From Mesostigma viride (lineage: Eukaryota; Streptophyta; Mesostigmatophyceae; Mesostigmatales; Mesostigmataceae): a stretch of DNA of 64,000 nucleotides. This document shows, in pieces, positions 11,724 through 22,986 of this stretch. The position numbers were made by a program, and so were the translations under genes. The DNA lies in NCBI GenBank assembly GCA_009746045.1, contig RPFO01000082.1, positions 2,759,266 through 2,823,265 on the forward strand, written 5' to 3'. The notes under the pieces were generated by a model. The model saw only the letters and a list, made by a program, of their open reading frames with translations, did not search any database and had not been told where the DNA came from. How positions within the stretch are numbered: position 1 is the first letter of the stretch; every line of letters starts with the position of its first letter.

Positions 11724-11889
11724 CGTATATTGCGTAATAGCGTCGGAAAATTATATCAGCATGTGCGTCTTAGAAAGACGAAGCGATTGTGATATTCACA
11801 GCTGAATTCGGCGCTCAAACGTGAAAGTTATGAGCTCCGACAGCCATGGCTACCTCGTGGCTCGTGGCTCGTGGCTATATGTCCATCAT

Positions 11890-13423
11890 CTTCTTCCAAA
11901 TCACGGAGAGGCCTAGGCCCCCCATGTCCTCAACTAGCTGTTCTTTGAAGGTGTGTGCCTTGCGGCGTCGAACGCGGGGCCCGGCGCCCTCGTCAGGAGG
12001 TGCCGGCCAGGCTGAGTTGGTCGCAGTCCCGCGGGGGGGGCCACGTGAGGTGTCTACCTGGTTGGTGCGAGCTAGGTGCCCTACTAGCTGCAGGCGCCGT
12101 TGCTTAATGGTGATATATGGCATGCCCTGGTACAGATCTTCACTGCGGACATGAGCAGCATATCCTACTCTGAAAATGGATCGCAGCATGTTGGTGGCCG
12201 CTCCGTCCAGCTTGCGGGCCATGTCGGCGGTGAGGGTCCACGTCTCGGCCCCATACGTGAGAACAGGAAGGACCTTAAACAGGTCCTGTTTCTCCATCTT
12301 GCCCAGCCCTGGGCTTGCGCCACAGGGCCCGGTACTGGCGTAAAGCGTGCCAGGCGAGGGAGATGCGATGGTCCACATCAACCTCGCAGCTAGGAAGCAA
12401 GCTGCCCAACAGCTTGACGCGGTCCCGATACAGGACTCGAGAGCCGTCTAGGAGATAGAGGGGTGGCGGTGAGTGGGTGAGCCCAACCGCCAGGGCCTCT
12501 GTCTTCTTGCTGACCTCAAGCCCCACTGCACGGGCCTCGATAGCCAGGCAGTCAAGCCATGTCTGCACGTGCACGCCCAGTGTCCTCGAAGAGGGTGGTG
12601 TCGTCTGCGTAGATGATGTCTGCCAGCCGAATCTCCGTGTCCGCTCCGCCATGCCAGAAGTTATTAGCAACCTGCGCTCCTGGTTCCCTACCCACGATGC
12701 GGGCAAAGCGCTTGCGCGCCAGAATCATTACGTATTCGACCACAATAATGAACAGGTAGGGCGACAGCACGTAGCCCTGCCACACACCCTTCTGTAGAGG
12801 GCATGGTGGCGTGGCCCCGTTAGAAGTGCGCACCGAAGTTGTGGACCCTTCATACAGGTTGCGGATGACAGCAATAAGGGGGCGCCGGGGGATCCGGAAC
12901 AGCTCAAGGATGTCCCAAAGCGCAGGCCAGAAAACCGAATCGAAGGCTTTGATGAAGTCCACCAGCACAAGGTGCAAAGGGGACTCACCTGGCTAAAGGC
13001 GTTGCAGTTCCTCCACCAGTCGGCGAGTAGCGAAGAGCGCCTGTACTGTGTTGCGACCTGAACGGAAGCCGTGCCGAGTCTCGCTGAGGTGACCGTCCAG
13101 GGCCGTGCGTAGGCGGTTCAGGATGAGCCGCATAAGAAGCTTGAGGGGGGCGCTTTGAATGCGCACACCCCTTTGTAGTTGCCGGGGACGGCTGGCGACC
13201 CCTTGCTCTTGTACAGCATCGTGCGAAAACTGTGTTGCCAGCCTGCTGGAGGTGGTTGCGACGACAGCAGAAGGCGGTTGCAGATCTATGTCCCGGAAGA
13301 GCAGCATAACACCGTTGTCCTCGAATTCGGCTGCAAGTTTCACAACTGTGGCAGGAATCGAGATCGTCGGAGCCGGTGGCTGCATCATAACGCAGGCGCT
13401 GGACCGCCTCCGTGACCGCGCGA
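11890..13423 (-). pseudogene. Family B reverse transcriptase, decayed
   Basis: Coding remains of the split B copy. Reading 5' to 3' on the minus strand: SAPLKLLMRLILNRL, GFRSGRNTVQALFATRRLVEE, DFIKAFDSVFWPAL, a QGYVLSPYLF motif, then IIYADDTTLF, LTYGAETWTLT and a VGHLARTNQVD C-terminus. Several frame changes (around 12990, 12700-12730 and 12280) make it inactive. It is clearly related to but distinct from the family A RT. The endonuclease part is absent because the copy is 5'-truncated. Confidence 0.75.
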
Positions 13424-13576
13424 CCACCGGCAAGCGCATGCTCTTCAAGGTCCTCGTCCTCACGGTGCTCACGTATGGCGCCGAGGCGTGGACACTCACG
13501 GACACACTGGCAGCTAAGCTAGACGGCACGCCGTTTACATGATGCTCCGACAGGTCCTGAACGTAGAGTTTTCCAA

Positions 13577-14302
13577 TTAATTAATTAATTAATTAGACTC
13601 GTGCTCCCGTTGGCCGGAGTCACGGAGCATTAACCCCGATGGATGGATGGATGGGTGCAAACATTCCTATACCGGTCTAATCTATCTACATTGGCTACAT
13701 ACTACATCTATCTAACAGCATTCTAACTGCAACATCTAGATCTAGGCAGCCGCTCGCTGCCCTAGGGGGAGCTATCTGGCGTGCCTCCCGCGGGATTGCA
13801 CACGCGGGCGCTTCCCCACTGGGGGGGGCTCGTTGTCCTCTATGACCTGGGCCCACTTGGCCTTGTCCATCATCTTCTTCCAAATCACGGAGAGGCCTAG
13901 GCCCCCCATGTCCTCTACTAGCTATTCTTTGAAGGTGCGGGCCTTGCGGCGTCGATCTAACATCACTGGGCCCAGCCCACGTCAGGAGGTGCCGGCCAGG
14001 CTGGGCTGGTCGCAGACCTGCGGGGGGGCCACGTGAGGTGTCTACCTGGTTGGTGCGAGCTAGGTGCCCTACTAGCTGCAGGCGGCGTTGCTTAATGGTG
14101 CTGGTGATATAGGGCATGCCCTGACCAGTACAGGTCCTCATTGCGGACATGAGCAGCATATCCTACTCTGAAAATGGAACGCAGCATGCTGGTGACCGCG
14201 CCGTCCAGCTTGCGGGCCAGGTCGGCGGTGAGGGTCCACGTCTCGGCGCCATACGTGAGAACAGGAAGGACGAGGACCTTGAACAGGTCCTGTTTCTCGA
14301 GG
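13577..14302 (-). mobile_element. Family B LINE, 726-bp 5'-truncated copy
   Basis: It begins at the left with (TTAA)n, the hairpin and a short ATGG run, and ends within the RT C-terminal region (LTYGAETWTLT, VGHLARTNQVD on the minus strand). Perfect 12-bp duplications AGAGTTTTCCAA flank it at 13565-13576 and 14303-14314, placing it inside the family A copy. Confidence 0.88.
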
Positions 14303-14342
14303 AGAGTTTTCCAAGCGTAGGTCATTAGAGTCTTTGTATCAG

Positions 14343-14824
14343 CACTACAATACGCTTCCGCGGACACCTTTTTCAGCGGGGAAAGTGCCCCCGGGCTTCC
14401 GGGGCAAATTCAGCAAGCGCTGCGGAACTTAGATACTAAAAATTCGTTTTTGGTTCGTACCGTACAGCCAATCATTTTGCGCCCGGATCAAATTGTGATC
14501 TGGGCACTGAACACGATAATTTCAGCGGAACGTACGAAACACCAACGCAACTACAGAAATTTTTCAGTGACGAAACTGTAGTACCGTGTACCAAGCAAAA
14601 TGTAGTAGGACTTCGCAAAATTCACGTTCGGAATTTTTCCCCGCAAGATTCCCCCGCAAGATTCCCCCGCACGATTCCCCCCGCTAGGTTCAGGCTCCAG
14701 TCGATGCTCGCCAAATGGCGCAAAAAAAGAAACATATGTTAAAATCAACGGTGCGAATCCTCGTTTATACCGCTCGGGTAACATTCTCACTCATTTCGCG
14801 TCTCCTACGAACCGTATTGTAGTG
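14343..14824. mobile_element. 482-bp CACTA-type MITE
   Basis: The terminal inverted repeats read CACTACAATACG at both ends (15 of 16 bases match when extended). The flanking AG dinucleotide is present on each side (14341-14342 and 14825-14826), consistent with a 2-bp duplication. It splits the family A RT sequence between TTTGTATC and the following TGTATGCC. The interior has no coding potential; an ATTCCCCCGCA-like motif occurs in tandem near 14640-14685. CACTA (EnSpm) elements start with CACTA; assignment is by termini only. Confidence 0.8.
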
Positions 14825-15346
14825 AGTGTATGCCTAGTGTTTCGGACGATATTAGGCAGCGTAGGATAGCATTTGTAGGACATGTTGCTCGCACCAGCCA
14901 GGTCGACAGGTGCCGCCCTTGGTCTGGCCGGCCCCCAGCCGGCTTGGCCAACCAGGGAGGCATATTTTGACCTGGCCTGGCCCCAAGGACATTCCCAGGA
15001 AGCTAGGTAAACCTGCCATGAACTACACCCAGATGTTGATGGCCGACCTAACTAGTGGTCCCAGCCCAGTTTGAGTACCGCATCCACTCTCTCTCCCGTC
15101 TTTGGACTGCCATGCAGGACAAGACGCGGTGGAAGAAGATTGTCAAGGCGCACACGCCCGACCCTGTGGGCAAGCCACCTCCCCCCAAGCGGAGGAGGCG
15201 TTTTGATGAGTAGTGTAGTTAGGATTTTCTAGATAGAGTTAGGATAGTTCGATCACGCGGCTTCCTCCACCCCATCCATCATGAAATATGTGCTACATGA
15301 CCTCCCCACGGAGGCATGTTATAATTTAATTTTAATTTAATTTAAT

Positions 15347-15675
15347 CCACTCTCTCGCATTCACTCATCTCTCGCATCTCTCTCCGCAACCACTCATCGC
15401 ACGAGTTCACTCCCTCTCTCTTGCTCGGATTGCGATGTAGGACAAGAAGAGGTGGAAGACCATTGTCCAAGCTCATACGCCCCGGCCCGCCCCTGTGGGC
15501 AAGCCCTAGCTGGCTCCCCCCAAGCGGAAGGGGCGTTTTGCTGAGTAGCGTAGGTAGGGTTTTCTAGATTATAGATTAGCTTAGAGTTAGATTAGTTCGG
15601 TTTCGCGGCTCTGCCCCGGCACCTAGTCCATCCATCAAGCAAGGGCCGGCCGGGAATATGTGCTACATGATCTCC
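15347..15675 (+). mobile_element. Family A 3' fragment, diverged
   Basis: It resembles the last RT codons and 3' UTR of A (GACAAGAAGAGGTGGAAGAC, then a TTTTCTAGA-containing 3' UTR). It stops inside the 3' hairpin at GATCTCCC, where the next A copy is joined at a short C-rich overlap. No tail is present. Confidence 0.6.
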
Positions 15676-17690
15676 CCGCCGCTTCACCCCGAGACGGCCG
15701 CCCCCCTAGATCGGGGTCGCCGGACCCCCGCCGCCGCCAGCGCCCCCCTCCTCGGCCGCGGACTACCAAGTCCCCGCCTTGTGCACAGGAGGGTTGCCTT
15801 GCCACTGACGACGTCGTCCCCCCCTTCACTTTGAAGGAATTGGACGGCGCCCTTGCTCGCCTGCGGTACGATGCGGCGGTCGGTGCCGACCACCTTTCTG
15901 CTGAGCTGCTGAAGACCCCTGATCTGGCGGTTAAGGATCTTCTGCTGGCGTTCTGCAACCGTGTCTTGCTCTCTGACGAGCCTCCGCCTGCTGAGTGGCA
16001 GACGGCCATCCGCGTGATGCTGTACAAGAAGGGCTCTGCTGCTGACCCCGGCAACTACCGGGGTGTCTGCCTCCAGAGCGCCGCGCTGAAGGTCTTCATG
16101 CGCATTCAATGCTGCACAGGCTCCGCGCCGCGCTTGACCCACACCTGGGTGAGTCTCAGATGGGTTTCCGTCGTGGTCGTAACACTGTCATGGCTGTGTT
16201 TGTCGCGCGCCGGTTGATGGAGGAGGTGCGTCGACTTCCCCCTGACAGTTTGCCGCTGGTCTTCATTTTTGTTGACTATATCAAGGCCTTTGACACGGTT
16301 CTCTGGGAAGCTCTTTGGGCCATCCTAGCTCTGGATCGGGTACCACCTGCGTTTATTGCTGCCATTCGCCGACTGTATGATCGGGGCTCACGGGCAGTAG
16401 TGCGGACTGCGGAAGGCACCACCCCACCATTCCCCCTTCACCACGGGGTGTGGCAAGGTTGTGTCCTGTCCCCATACCTGTCCATTATTGTCGTTGATCA
16501 CGTCATGCGCCGGGCACGTGCGCGCTTTACTGCTCTTAAGGGGTTCGAGCCCGGCTTGGACATCCTTAACGTGAAAGAGCACGGCGGGGTTAGACCTGGT
16601 TACCGCCTTGCCGACCTGATTTATGCGGATGACACCACCCTCATCGAGAGCCCCGAGCACATTCAGACCTGGTTGGACTGTCTGGGCCTAGAGGCACCGG
16701 CACGGGCGGGGGGGCTGGAGATTAGTGTCAAGACTGAGGCGATGGTGATTGGGGCCTCCAGTGCCCCACCGGCCACCGCTGCTGCGCCTGCTCGACGGGA
16801 CGACGGTCCCGTTCCGCGACCGCTTCAAGCTGTTGGGGAATTGGCTCCCTGACACTGCCGACGATGTGGACACCCGGCCCGCATCGGCCTTTCCTGGGCC
16901 TAGCTCCGTTCGCTCAACACCTACTGGCGCTCGAAGGGCCTGGGCGAGCACCGCAAGCGCATGCTCTTCAAGGTCCTCGTCCTCACGGTGCTCTCGTATG
17001 GCGCCGAGGCGTGGACACTCACACCCAAACTGGCAGCTCGGCTAGACGGCACGGTTTACAGGATGCTCCGACAGGTCCTTAACGTAGGTTTTTCAGAGCG
17101 CGTCCGTCATCAGAGTCTTTGTATCATGGCATGCCTCGTATTTCGGACGAGATTAGGCAGCGTAGGATAGCATTTGTAGGACACCTTGCTCGCACCAGCC
17201 AGGTCGACACCGCCCTTGGTCTGGCCGGCCCCCAGCGGCTTGGCCAGCCCGGCAGGGCGACACATCATGGCCCCGAGGGCATTCCCAAAAGGGTAGGGAA
17301 ACCTGTCACGAACTACACCCAGATGTTGCTGGACGACCTAGTGGTCCCAGCCCAGTTTGAGTACCGCATCCACTCTCTCTCCCGTCTTTGGACTGCCATG
17401 CAGGACAAGACGCGGTGGACGGAAGAAGATTGTCAAGGCGCACACGCCCGACCCTCACTGTGGGCAAGCCCCCTCCCCCCGGCCCAAGCGGAGGAGGCGT
17501 TTTGATGAGTAGGGTAGTGAGGATTTTCTAGACTAGATAGCTTAGCGTTAGGATAGTTCGATTACGCGGCTTCCCCCGCCCACCCCATCCGTCCATCCAT
17601 CATGTAATATGTGCTACATGACCTCCCCACGGAGGCATGTTGCATGTGGCGCTGGTTGTCTCTTTGATGTTATAATTTAATTTGATTTTT
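15676..17690 (+). mobile_element. Family A copy 3, RT half with broken frames
   Basis: It begins in the Pro-rich linker before the RT and continues to the 3' UTR. The RT motifs KAFDTV, QGCVLSP and YADD are readable but the frame changes near 16107, 16700-16790 and 16900, so it is dead. Its hairpin sits at about 17621-17635. The tail is interrupted at 17643-17668 by a 26-bp X-type insertion. Confidence 0.75.
17643..17668 (-). mobile_element. X-family micro-insertion, 26 bp
   Basis: The A 3' end normally reads GGAGGCATGTTATAATTT. Here TGCATGTGGCG followed by CTGGTTGTCTCTTTG is inserted, with ATGT(T) on both sides. The last 15 bases are the common terminus of the X insertions elsewhere in this window. 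Confidence 0.55.
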
Positions 17691-18180
17691 AATGATCTCC
17701 CAACGGAGTCATTAAATTAAATTAAATTAAATTATACGTACATGCCTCCGTGGGGGGGTCATGTAGCACATATTTCATGATGGATGGGGTGGACTAGGAA
17801 GCCGCGTGATCGAACTATCCTAACTCTATCTAGAAAATCCTAACTACACTACTCATCAAAACGGAGTCATGTTTAAATATAATCCACTCTCTCTCCCTTC
17901 TTTGGACTTCCATGCAGAACAAGACGCGGTGGAAGAAGATTGTCAAGGCCGGCTCACTATACGCCACTGAGCCCGGCCTGCCGTGCCTGGGCAAGCCACC
18001 GACCCCCGGGAAGGGGCGTTTTGCTGAGTGGTATAGTTAGGATTTTCTAGACTACTATATCTTAGAGTCATTAGGTTAGTTCGATTACGCGGCTTCCTCC
18101 ACTCCACCCATCCATCAAGGAACTGAATATGTGCTACATGATCTCCCAACGGAGGCATGTTATAATTTAATTCAATTACA
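17691..18180. mobile_element. Inverted and direct family A 3' ends
   Basis: 17691-17715 is a bare 3' hairpin (CTCC-CAAC-GGAG with AATGA/TCATT flanks). 17716-17869 is an A 3' end on the minus strand with AAATT-type tail, and 17876-18180 is another A 3' end on the plus strand ending in a hairpin and AATTT-like tail. They look like small successive truncated insertions. Confidence 0.55.
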
Positions 18181-18708
18181 TTTTTTTGAAGGCGTGAACA
18201 CTACTGAAAGTCAACCCGCAACTTAAGGCGTGAATGACGGTACGGAAAGGTGAACGGTGAGATAAACGCCGCCAAAATCTTGGCGGCGTAAGTTAACGCG
18301 GGAACGTAACCTAACGCGGGAGTCGTAACTTAACGCGGGAAGTACTGTCCCGTAATACGCGCCCACGCGGCTGGTGCGGGAGATTTCTTGCTGGCACACG
18401 CCATCGGCGACGAATCCTGGGCCCGCGCCCAGGCGGAGCGTCGCGCCGAGAAGGCCACGCGCGGTGACAAACCGGTGCCAAATGATTTACGTGGGATATG
18501 TAATACATACCCGATGGCCGATTGCCTACAGTAAAGAGATCGATCACGTGTCCTCGGCAGTCGACATGGTTTATATGGATGGCCTCGGTGATAGTTGATA
18601 CCTCATCGCCATGGCGTATCTGTTGAGCAGAAATGGATAAAACCCTACTGATTGTGAGAAGTGGCAGACAGAAATCATGACGTATTTTATTTAGATCCGA
18701 CGTTCATC
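18181..18708. other. Upstream region of IBA57 with short repeats
   Basis: GGCGTGAA occurs twice near 18190-18228, matching the reverse complement of the TTCACGCC repeats at 25335-25520. TAACGCGGGA is repeated three times at about 18294-18340. No gene recognised; the IBA57 promoter probably lies here. Confidence 0.4.
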
Positions 18709-21637
18709 ATGTTCCTGCGATCAAGGCGTGCTGTGGCTGTTTTGTTCTCGAACGGCGTGTGTCCGTTAGAGAATGCGTATTTGAGTGGCAGTGCTGCGCG
18801 TGGCTATGCTAGTTTTGATGGGAAATGCCATCTACTTGACGCTGGAATCCTCCGAGTTCAGGGTCAGGATGCTTTCCGTTTTCTTCAGGGTATAACAAGC
18901 AATGACGTAAGGTTATTGCAACAGTCGGAAGACAAGGCATTTTCTCAGTACACGCTCCTGCTGACTCCCCAGGGTAAATTGGTGCAGGATGTTTTTCTTC
19001 ATAAAGACCCATTGGAGGACAAAAATTCGGTTATCGTAGAAGTTCCTTCCGGAGGAAACGGTGCCTCTGTTATCGATTACCTGCGCAGATACAAGCTGCG
19101 GGCCAAGGTTGAGATTGACGACGCTAGGCCGACCCTAACCCCGTGGGTATGTTTCGGAGCCTCCAGTGAATCTCTTGCCCAGAATCCAGCCTGGAAGGTG
19201 GATCCGCGCCTGAAGACCTTGGGACTAAGAGGGGTCTTTCCTATTGCAAGTGCCTTGGCTACCGGTAAGGTTCTTTTGGATGATACCCTAGGCTCTTTGC
19301 CACATGACGTTACCCATACCTATACCGTGCTAGCCATGGTTCCTTCCGCTTGCTTCCGAACTGCCCCACGCTGTCTCTGAGCAATGGCACCGTTTATGAT
19401 GTCTCTTATCTTGGTTTTGCAGGCAGCGCACCCCAGGGCATCGTCAGCCACGACAGCGTCCTGGCTGATTCCTCTGTCAAAGCCGCCATGCAGAAGGAGT
19501 ACAAGCGGCACCGGTGGCAACAGGGCATCCTTGAAGGTGTTACGGAGATGCCTGCTGGTAAGGAGTTGCTTTATCTGAAGACTTGCCTTTGTCAGTGGAC
19601 CATATACCACGTTCCAGCTTCACTTGATCCCACCTGAGGCCTGTGAATGAAGGAGCGAGTGAGTATCACCTCCCTTGCGACTTTTTCTTTGCGCTTGGGG
19701 CCTTTCCACTCGTCGGCCAAGTGTGGCCATGCGGCGTCATAGCCTGTTTGTACCCTGCCTTTCTTTCCAAAATTCCATGCGTCACGTGATCCTGGCATGC
19801 TGACTTGGTTTCCAGTTCAGGTTGCCAAGCTAAGCCAGGTCGAGGTGCTAAGTGACAGGTGATGGCGTAACCTGGGACAATGCTTAACTCGTGTGCTCAC
19901 TTCATACAGGGGCAGTGATGGCACGCTGCATAGAAAAAAATTTTAACTGCATTTGGTTCACCAAATGCAAATGTTGCCTTTCACTAGCTGAGGGCCGCCA
20001 AAACGTGCTCAACATGCCTTTCCCACGGCCACAGCACCTTCACAACCTTTGGTGTGAAGGATCGCAAACCTCTGAGTGTGCCGCATGTTTGTCACACCAG
20101 GTGGAACCACTAGTTTCTGCCTAGGGCTTCTGTAACACCTGTCGCTACGTTTGTCACCTACAAGTAGGTTGACTAGTATTGCCACGGGATTGAGGCGCGT
20201 CAGGGTTCTCATCCTAGCTGCCGGCTGGCTCGAGTTTGAACGTATCGCGGGTATCGACCACAGTATGCCGGCACCTGCATGAAATGACGCAGTCACGTGC
20301 TATCTGATGTCGGCACCTGCTTGAAACGGTATACCACTGCCGTACGTATACCAAGTTCTGCCTGCTAGCTCGTGTTTGAACAACTGCACCAGCACGTGCT
20401 TGAACAACTGTGCCAGCACATGTTTGAACAACTGTGCCAGCATTGTTTGAACAACTGTGCCAGCACGTGCTTGAACAACTGTGCCAGCACGTGTTCGAAC
20501 AACAGTGCCGGCACGTGTTCGAACAACTGTGTCAGCACGTGCTTGAACAAACTGCGCCAGCACGTGCTTGAACAAACTGCGCCAGCACATGTTTGAACAG
20601 CTGTGCCAGCACGTGTTTGAACAAACTGCGCCAGCACGTGCTTGAACAACTGTGCCAGCACGTGTTTGAACAACTGTGCCAGCACGTGTTTGAACAAACT
20701 GCGCCAGCACGTGTTTGAACAAACTGCGCCAGCACGTGTTTGAACAAACTGCGCCAGCACGCGCTTGAACAAACTGCGCCAGCACGCGTGTATCCACAGT
20801 ATGCACCTTATTGCCGGTATCCGCGCCCTTGCTGTCGCGCCCCAGGTGACGCGTTCCCCCTCGAGTACAACCTGGGCGCGCTGAATGCGATCAGCTTCAC
20901 CAAGGGCTGCTATGTGGGGCAGGAGCTGGTCGCCCGCACGCAGTTCCGCGGTGTCATCCGCAAGCGTGTGCTGCCCTTCACATTCGCGCCGCAGCAGGGT
21001 GAGGCGGCGCGCATGCATGTTTCGGTGTATCTTGATTTTCTGTTTCACTCATGAGTGGGAGCAGTATGCAGGTTCGGAGGTTTCCCTTACAATGAAGCGA
21101 ACCAGTCTCGCACATTAGTTTCTCTACAACAAGGCAGGCAGGTCCCCGTTAGTAGTATAATAATAATATAATAGTATAGTAATAATATAATAATAGTTAA
21201 TATACTACTATAATAAGGTGAATCTGGAGCCCTACGGGATGTCCTCTACCTTTGATAGTGAGGCCTCCTACGAGTACTCTGCTTCTAGCCTCACAGCATC
21301 CTTGTTGATATTTCGAGGGAGCCAACCTACATGATTGGCGCTGTGTTGCGACTCGTCTTGTTTGCGGGTCGCCCCCTGTCGCCCTGCAGGTGCCGCCCCC
21401 TCGCGTGGCCAGGAGGTGCACGTGCGCGGGCACGGCAAGAAGGTGGGCAGTGTCCTAGTGGTGGACGAGGAAGCGGGCCTGGGCGTGGCCATGCTGCGGC
21501 TACAGGAAGCCTTTGCGGCAATGAGCAGCCAGGGTGGGGCAGCAGGGTCACCCGGCGACTTGCTGGCGGGGGAAGCGTTGATTTCCCCCTACAAGCCGGC
21601 GTGGTGGCCCAAGGAATGGGATGATCTGCCTCAGTAG
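18709..21637 (+). CDS. IBA57: IBA57, mitochondrial Fe-S cluster assembly factor
   Basis: Folate-binding, GcvT-like protein that works with ISCA proteins to build [4Fe-4S] clusters in mitochondria. Four exons: 18709-19264, 19423-19557, 20846-20998 and 21390-21637, all introns in phase 1 with strong sites (ACCG|GTAAGG, GCTG|GTAAGG, CAGG|GTGAGG; acceptors TTGCAG, CCCCAG, CTGCAG). The product is 363 residues, close to the human length. The Arg-rich N-terminus [11 protein letters not shown] fits a targeting peptide. GITSND and the N-terminal domain come first ([20 protein letters not shown]), then [15 protein letters not shown] and the family signature [15 protein letters not shown] near residue 255. 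The start at 18709 is the first ATG in frame. Intron 2 carries a minisatellite and intron 3 a TA-rich run. Confidence 0.92.
20372..20790 (+). repeat. 24-25 bp minisatellite in IBA57 intron 2
   Basis: About 17 copies of a unit containing GTGCCAGCACGTG and TTGAACAA. Two variants alternate: CAACTGTGCC and CAAACTGCGCC, the latter one base longer. Each unit contains CACGTG or a one-base variant of it. The array ends about 55 bp before the exon 3 acceptor. Confidence 0.9.
21148..21216. repeat. TAATA-rich low-complexity run in IBA57 intron 3
   Basis: AT-only run of TAATA and TAGTA units. Confidence 0.8.
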
Positions 21638-22986
21638 CTGGTCGGGAACCAGCCGGGAATCAAGGCTGCATGCTAGGGACAAGAGGAATGTTTTAGGTGC
21701 CAGATGATGTATCCTAGGTCCCCGGCTGAACTGGGGTGAAGCGTGTTTACGCGACATGTGTCGAACCGCTCGAACGCGACGCCCATCAATTTTGGTGTCG
21801 AAGCTGTCATGTGCGTCCTGTGGGGCAGTTTCTTCTTTCTTCTTCGTGCAATTTTGTTACAAGCGCGGGAGTTGTTGAGAATATGGGTGCGTGGCACAAT
21901 CCTGACTGGTAGACACCTGCCTCTGGATAGCCGGCTGATAGCGTTCAGAGTGCTTGTTAGCTGCACTTCACACAAATTTTATGGTGAGGATGACCGGCCT
22001 GGATATCATGCGTGAAAAGCATGCGGACCAGTTGGGTATGAATCTGGCCATGCACGATGCGTGGCAGCATCACATGTGGGTTAGAACGAAGTCACGGGAG
22101 TGCTAAGGCCTTGACACACATTCAGAGACGATACATGCAGAGCATTGGCAAGAGCGCTCTCATGTCAACGAGACAACATCATGTTTTCCTATCTGGCAAT
22201 ATGCGTGGCATAAAAGGAGGAGACCACGGTATTAATTAATTAATTAATTAATAGACACGTGACTGCGTCACGTGAGCATAAGTCCTCAGTGGGAGGGGAA
22301 CATGGGATGGAATGGATGGAGACCACGGTATACCACGGTTTTTCTACGTACATCTGTGAGCTAGAGCTGCATGTGCATGTGTTGTGACTGTGTCTAGAGT
22401 GCTCGTCATGCATTGCATGAGTCCCATAAATTACAGCTGCCCGTGCACTTGTTATTTAATTCGTATATCATTGAAACCCGAGCTTGGACATGCATGCATG
22501 CACCACATTATCACATATTATTGAAAATACTTCAGTTTGTCTCCCCAAATAACATATAGGCGGTGTTTGGGTGAAAATGGTACAAGTATCAATGAGACAA
22601 CAACCATAACTGATTGATTACGTGGTGATTGCCCAACACAGAACATTGAGCTAGGTTATCAAGTAAAACTGCGGCTGGCCATCCGTAGCTCTTTCCAGGA
22701 GCATACGATCCCTTGCCGACCTGTGTGGACAATTTCCCTACAAGAGTTCAAGGACTTGGTGTACAAAATTGGGGCCTCGTATCCCCAATCGTGAAACTAC
22801 GTATACGAGTTTGTCTAGATAATGAAACAGTGGGCGCACCCTGCACAGGCTAACACCTGTAGCAGCCCCTCTTACTTGCACTTTAGAGTGGCTCCTTCAC
22901 TCAGGTTGACCACTTGCAAACACAGGAGAGATAGCCACTGCTCTGGATTTAAGACACGGTCAACACTCAAGACTGCCATCCCCAGG
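21638..22986. other. Intergenic region between IBA57 and the CCCH gene
   Basis: No gene seen. It holds one 85-bp retroelement micro-insertion (22233-22317). The 3' ends of IBA57 and of the CCCH gene converge on this interval. Confidence 0.5.
22233..22317 (-). mobile_element. 85-bp retroelement 3' end with 14-bp target duplication
   Basis: GGAGACCACGGTAT flanks both sides (22219-22232, 22318-22331). The insert carries a TTAA-type tail, a hairpin with 8-bp stem CACGTGAC/GTCACGTG and loop TGC (22256-22274), and an ATGGAATGG-like run. It is related in layout to families B and D but has a different stem sequence. Confidence 0.8.

Larger units (their letters stand above)
4511..11880 (-). mobile_element. 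Family C element, near full length, interrupted by LINE A and a second C
   Basis: The 3' tail (AATTG repeats) and stem-loop are at 4511-4569; the remainder runs from 9951 to 11880. Family A inserted in its TAGCCCT sequence (4563-4569 and 9701-9707). Without the insertions the element is about 2.0 kb: a 5' UTR resembling that of family A, one L1-ORF1-like gene and a 3' region. No endonuclease or RT is present, so the family looks non-autonomous. Confidence 0.85.
4258..13423 (-). mobile_element. Family B LINE, 5'-truncated, split by a C element
   Basis: Two minus-strand pieces (4258-4510 and 11881-13423) form one B copy. The 3' end lies on the left: a TTAA-type tail, the CTCCC/GGGAG-type hairpin and a short (ATGG)n. 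The interior was split by insertion of family C between two copies of GTCCATC (4504-4510 and 11881-11887). The whole B copy is flanked by CCACCGGCAA at 4248-4257 and 13424-13433. It is truncated within the reverse transcriptase. Confidence 0.85.
13434..15346 (+). mobile_element. Family A 3' region (right part of the chimeric element), twice interrupted
   Basis: RT C-terminal sequence continues at 13434-13576, 14303-14342 and 14825-15346, separated by a family B insertion (13577-14302) and a CACTA-type MITE (14343-14824). The 3' UTR, hairpin CCTCC/GGAGG at 15301-15314 and (AATTT)n tail are present. Together with 4022-4257 it is the oldest layer of the first nest. Confidence 0.8.

Noticed and set aside
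20300..21048. Cys/Phe-rich repeat proteins on the minus strand
   Set aside because: Translation of the IBA57 intron 2 minisatellite.
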